Shown one piece after another: positions 60,976-64,000 of a stretch of 64,000 bases of DNA. This DNA comes from JAJRXC01 sp047639555. GTDB taxonomy: Bacteria; Actinomycetota; Acidimicrobiia; Acidimicrobiales; Aldehydirespiratoraceae. The DNA is taken from the NCBI GenBank assembly GCA_047639555.1, contig JBLIOE010000010.1:33593-97592 (forward strand), given 5' to 3'. The notes under the pieces were generated by a model. It made no database searches and had not been told where the DNA came from. It saw only the letters and a program-made list of their open reading frames with translations. The position numbers and the translations under genes were made by a program. Every line of letters starts with the position of its first letter. Position 1 is the first letter of the stretch.

Positions 60976-61602
60976 TCAGCTCGGTCGCTGCAACGCGGCC
61001 CGGGCGCGGGCGCACTCCTCGCCAGCCATACAACCGGGAAGGTGGTCATTGACCAGTCCCATCGCTTGCATGAATGCGTAGACGGTGGTGGGACCGACGA
61101 AACTCCAGCCCCGCTTCTTCAGGTCTTTCGCGATCGCCGTCGACGTGGGAGTGGTGGCCGGAACCGGGGATTCGGCACTGCGGTCGCCCTCGATTGTCTG
61201 TGGTTCCCAGCCCCAGAAATAGGCGGCCAGCGAGCCCTTCTCTTCAATCAGGTCGAGTGCTCGGGCGGCGTTGTTGATCGCGGAGCGGATCTTTCCTTGG
61301 TGACGCACGATGCCTGCGTCATCGAGCATCCGCAGAACGTCCGGCTCACCGAAGGCCGCGACTCTCTCGGGGTCGAAGCCCGCAAATGCGGCCCGAAAGT
61401 TCTCGCGCTTGCGCAAGATGGTGATCCAGGAGAGGCCCGACTGAAATCCCTCGAGGCAGATCTTCTCGAAGAGCCGCACATCACCAACGACGGGGCGACC
61501 CCATTCGTTGTCGTGGTACTCGACATAGTCGTCGGCCGCACCCGGCCACCAACAACGGGCGATGCCTTGGTCGTCGGTCTGGGTGAAAGATTGAGCGGCC
61601 AT
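60976..61602 (-). CDS. tag: DNA-3-methyladenine glycosylase I
   Basis: A 208-residue base-excision repair enzyme removing 3-methyladenine. ARCWWPGAADDYVEYHDNEWG is the family's opening, with Glu/Tyr base-pocket residues; the zinc ligands are the early Cys (C17) and late His/Cys in HLPGCMAGEEC. LFEKICLEGFQSGLSW is the conserved central stretch. It starts 3 nt after the CopD-like stop, so it belongs to the same transcript. Confidence 0.93.
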   Translation of the reverse strand: MAAQSFTQTDDQGIARCWWPGAADDYVEYHDNEWGRPVVGDVRLFEKICLEGFQSGLSWITILRKRENFRAAFAGFDPERVAAFGEPDVLRMLDDAGIVRHQGKIRSAINNAARALDLIEEKGSLAAYFWGWEPQTIEGDRSAESPVPATTPTSTAIAKDLKKRGWSFVGPTTVYAFMQAMGLVNDHLPGCMAGEECARARAALQRPS

Positions 61603-61605
61603 GGT

Positions 61606-62013
61606 TCAACCCCACACGAGCATGACGCCGAAGACCACCGCAGCGAGCGAGCCGAAGAGGCCAACCGCTCCGGTGATCCCTCGGATCGCGGGCGATGGGG
61701 TGAGCGGGTGCACCGCCGCCGCGGTGCCGGTGGCCGCCACGACAACAAGCTTGACCGCCAGGGTGACGCTGTAGGCGCTGGACTTGTCGCCCACGTCGAC
61801 CACGGCCAGACTCCACACGCCGGTGAGGACGGCGACGGCGAAGAACGGCCAGGCCACTCGACCGAACCGATTGGCAGCCTTGCGGGGCGCATCCGGCGCG
61901 ATTTCCCGAAGAACGGGAACCAAGGCGGCTAATACCACCTGCCCTCCAACCCAGACACAAGCCGCCAGAATGTGAAGAGAAATTCGGATGGTGTCGAGAT
62001 CGAAGTCGTTCAC
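61606..62013 (-). CDS. Small CopD-like membrane protein
   Basis: A 135-residue protein with four predicted membrane helices. The HILAACVWVGGQVVLAA segment at the N-terminus and the later Val/Ala-rich helices match the CopD/DUF2269-like group of copper or heme-related membrane proteins. Function is not established. Its ATG overlaps the amidotransferase stop by 4 nt (ATGA). Confidence 0.8.
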   Translation of the reverse strand: MNDFDLDTIRISLHILAACVWVGGQVVLAALVPVLREIAPDAPRKAANRFGRVAWPFFAVAVLTGVWSLAVVDVGDKSSAYSVTLAVKLVVVAATGTAAAVHPLTPSPAIRGITGAVGLFGSLAAVVFGVMLVWG

Positions 62014-62747
62014 GCCGTCATCGTGGCACGGACGCGGGCTCGTTCGACCAAGTCGGCGAACAACACATCACCGCCCTCGCCGTGGAGCATCTCGGGATGC
62101 CATTGCACGGCGACCACATCGACTTCTGCGCCCTCCACGGCTTCGACCACACCGTCGGCCGCAGTTCCCGCTATGCGGAGTCCGTCGGCGAGCCGCCCGA
62201 TCGCCTGATGATGTAGCGAGTTCACGTCGATCGTCTCGGCGCCGTACAGACCAGCAAGCCGACTGTCGGTGGCGAGAGCCACTTCATGGCGGTGGCCCCG
62301 GAGGTTCGGATACATCTCCACATACGTCGGATGGGCGTGCTCGCCCTCCGCCTGCACCTCTTGCTTCAGGTCGCCGCCCATCGCAACGTTCAGTACCTGC
62401 GCCCCGCGGCACACGCCGAGGATGGGCAAGCCGCGATCGAGCGCGGCTTGAGCAACGGCAAGATCGAATTCGTCGGAATCCGAGCGAGGACCCCAACTGG
62501 AAGTGTTGTCCTGCCCGTATCGGGCCGGATCCATGTCTTGGCCGCCCGACAGCAGCAGGGCATCGACGGTGTCGAGCAACTCCTCGATCTCGTCACCTTC
62601 AACATGGGCCGCAATGATCGGGAGTCCTCCGGCCCACCGCACGGCATTGGTGTAATCGGGAGCGATCGTGAACAGATCACATTCCGGATCGAGCGCGGTC
62701 TTCAGCTCACGCCGCCATGGAGTGACCAGGACGCGTGGCCGAGCCAC
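62010..62747 (-). CDS. Class I glutamine amidotransferase-like protein (peptidase C26)
   Basis: A 245-residue gamma-glutamyl hydrolase-family protein, related to PuuD. The catalytic Cys is in PILGVCRGAQVLNVA and the His/Glu pair in VQWHPEM, all intact. The family hydrolyses gamma-glutamyl bonds, for example of gamma-glutamyl-GABA. GTG at 62747 abuts the stop of the amidohydrolase gene with no gap, so amidohydrolase, C26, CopD-like and tag are one operon. Confidence 0.9.
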   Translation of the reverse strand: MARPRVLVTPWRRELKTALDPECDLFTIAPDYTNAVRWAGGLPIIAAHVEGDEIEELLDTVDALLLSGGQDMDPARYGQDNTSSWGPRSDSDEFDLAVAQAALDRGLPILGVCRGAQVLNVAMGGDLKQEVQAEGEHAHPTYVEMYPNLRGHRHEVALATDSRLAGLYGAETIDVNSLHHQAIGRLADGLRIAGTAADGVVEAVEGAEVDVVAVQWHPEMLHGEGGDVLFADLVERARVRATMTA

Positions 62748-63926
62748 CTAGACCGCTCGCTGGGTCAGAGCCAGTCCGTTCGTGCGCATGATCTTCTCGA
62801 TCTCCGCATCGTTGAACTCGTGGAGATCGTGGATGAACTCCGTCGGCTCGGGCAGGCCTTCGGCATGGGGCCAGTCGGACCCGAAGAGCATGTGGTCGAC
62901 GCCGAGCTTGTCTTTGAGGTCGACAAGATCATCCTCGTAGTAGGGCGATACCCACACCTGGCGCCGGAAGACCTCCATCGGGTCCTCGGCAAACATGTGC
63001 TTCTGCTGCTTGTAGGTCTTCTCGAACTTCTTGACGAGCGGCTGGACCCACTCGGATCCGGTCTCGATCGTGGCGACACGAATGTTGGTGTGTTCACTCA
63101 GCACGTTTTCGGCAATGAGTGATGCCAGCGCATCGGAGATGGGCGAGTAGGTGAGCAACGACTTGAATGCGTTCTGCCGAAACGCTTCAAACGAGTCGTT
63201 CATGCCCCAGTAGTCGCTGATGAATTCGTAGCCAGAGTCACCCGAGTGCATGGCCAGCGTGATGCCGTACTGGTTCATTTTCTTCCAGAACGGGTCGTGG
63301 GCCGGATGGCCGAGCGAGCGCCGACCGCCGTTGCCGTCGGGGACCGACGAAGGACGCATGTTGACGACTCGAACGTCGCGCTCGATCATCCAGTCGAGCT
63401 GGTCCAACGCCCAGTCGACGTCGGCGAGCGTGATGTAGCCGGCCGTAAAGATGCGGTCCTTGTAGTTCAGGCCCCAGTCGTCCTCGACCCACTTGTTGAA
63501 CCCGGCGAACGCGGCGAGCATCGCTTCGGTGTCGTGCTCAAGTGCCGACTCCATGCCCACCCCGAGCGTAGGAAACATGAAGCACGATTCGAGGTTCTGC
63601 TTGTCCATTACGGCGAGGCGAGCGTCGCGATCTCGGTACTCGTCGGGGATCGGCACGAGCTCGCCGAAAGCCGACACAATGTTGTCGCGAGCCACCTTGC
63701 CGCGGAAGTAGTCGTCGAGGCAGCCGGGGCGGGCGACGGGATTGAAGGTCGGGTTCGGAATGAACCGGTTGACCTTGCCGCCGACGAGCAGGCGCTTTCG
63801 TCCGTTGATCTCGGCCCACTGCATGCATCGCTTGTGCATCTTCGGGTCGACGTGGCGGGTGAATGCGTCTTCCGCCTCGTAGTAGTGGTTGTCGGCGTCG
63901 AACGCCTTGTATTCGAGTGCAGCCAT
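62748..63926 (-). CDS. Amidohydrolase-2 family metal-dependent hydrolase
   Basis: A 392-residue TIM-barrel hydrolase or decarboxylase. The N-terminal DADNHYYE gives the DxH-like metal site, a His lies in AMHSGDSG, and the metal-binding Asp in FGSDWPHAEG. The relative order fits the ACMSD/amidohydrolase-2 group, which includes decarboxylases of aromatic and other acids. Precise reaction unknown. It is the first gene of its operon. Confidence 0.88.
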   Translation of the reverse strand: MAALEYKAFDADNHYYEAEDAFTRHVDPKMHKRCMQWAEINGRKRLLVGGKVNRFIPNPTFNPVARPGCLDDYFRGKVARDNIVSAFGELVPIPDEYRDRDARLAVMDKQNLESCFMFPTLGVGMESALEHDTEAMLAAFAGFNKWVEDDWGLNYKDRIFTAGYITLADVDWALDQLDWMIERDVRVVNMRPSSVPDGNGGRRSLGHPAHDPFWKKMNQYGITLAMHSGDSGYEFISDYWGMNDSFEAFRQNAFKSLLTYSPISDALASLIAENVLSEHTNIRVATIETGSEWVQPLVKKFEKTYKQQKHMFAEDPMEVFRRQVWVSPYYEDDLVDLKDKLGVDHMLFGSDWPHAEGLPEPTEFIHDLHEFNDAEIEKIMRTNGLALTQRAV

Positions 63927-63976
63927 CTGTCAACTGTAGAGCCGCCGCGCTTCGCGCACGAACTCACGCGGTCCGC

Positions 63977-64000
63977 CGGATGGCGGATGGCGGATGGCGG
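63977..64000. repeat. 7-bp tandem repeat at window edge
   Basis: Three copies of cggatgg (63977-63983, 63984-63990, 63991-63997) and a partial fourth run off the window end, upstream of the amidohydrolase operon. Confidence 0.9.

Noticed and set aside
60958..61932. 324-codon plus-strand frame opposite tag and the CopD-like gene
   Set aside because: Both minus-strand genes are well supported. The plus frame is a codon-bias shadow.

Overview
This window is chromosomal DNA of a high-GC actinobacterium. The gene content best fits Acidimicrobiia (Ilumatobacter-like), but this is inferred from protein style and no marker gene was placed. Supporting signs are a mycothiol-dependent formaldehyde dehydrogenase (mscR) with its MBL-fold partner, an F420-type LLM oxidoreductase, a KstR-like TetR regulator, many CoA-ester enzymes, actinobacterial DnaA boxes and SLH-anchored DUF1501 protein. 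About 58 genes are tightly packed on both strands. I see no rRNA, tRNA, CRISPR array, transposase or phage gene.

Layout. 0-1.5 kb: two short-chain dehydrogenases (SDRs). 1.8-4 kb: a GGDEF-EAL protein. 4-5.3 kb: TetR and Crp/Fnr regulators. 5.3-7.3 kb: a flotillin/NfeD pair. 7.4-12.7 kb: a broken 2-hydroxyacid dehydrogenase, a cyclase-family hydrolase, a small cNMP-binding protein, an APH-like kinase, ribokinase and a nucleoside hydrolase. 12.7-19 kb: unknown proteins, a DUF3048 lipoprotein-like protein, an RNB nuclease, methionine aminopeptidase and a MaoC hydratase. 19.3-24.2 kb: a decarboxylase-acyltransferase fusion and a second c-di-GMP protein. 24.2-28.2 kb: crotonase, alpha/beta hydrolase and HrpB helicase. 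28.3-36.7 kb: a broken threonine-dehydratase-like gene, CoA transferases/racemase, the DUF1800/DUF1501-SLH surface pair and a VIT-family transporter. 36.8-46.1 kb: HAD phosphatase, secreted pectate lyase, gluQRS, MFS, hydrolase, LLM oxidoreductase, thioesterase, GNAT and two methyltransferases. 46.2-50.7 kb: mscR-MBL, a thiolase-like protein and an acyl-CoA dehydrogenase. 50.8-54.8 kb: the most interesting operon. 54.9-64 kb: acyl-CoA ligase, SDR, epimerase, EamA, sulfotransferase, glycosyltransferase, tag, CopD-like, C26 amidotransferase and amidohydrolase.

Main discovery. At 52212-53363 (minus strand) a GrdB/PrdB-like reductase reads through one in-frame TGA. The TGA sits exactly where the family has its redox Cys/Sec (a UxxC motif). 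A 17-nt hairpin begins 11 nt after it, the geometry of the minimal E. coli fdhF SECIS. The gene is coupled by ATGA to a TetR regulator and followed 12 nt later by an MBL-fold hydrolase, and its upstream region carries a cluster of TGGCAG half-sites. I read this as a selenoprotein operon under its own TetR repressor. The competing reading is a nonsense-mutated pseudogene.

Other signals. Two genes (7.4 kb and 28.8 kb) are inactivated by small internal out-of-frame deletions. Four intergenic hairpins, three of them long and perfect, sit mostly between convergent genes, and two share a 17-nt arm. Several gene ends carry tandem or direct repeats that duplicate the stop codon or the C-terminal tail.
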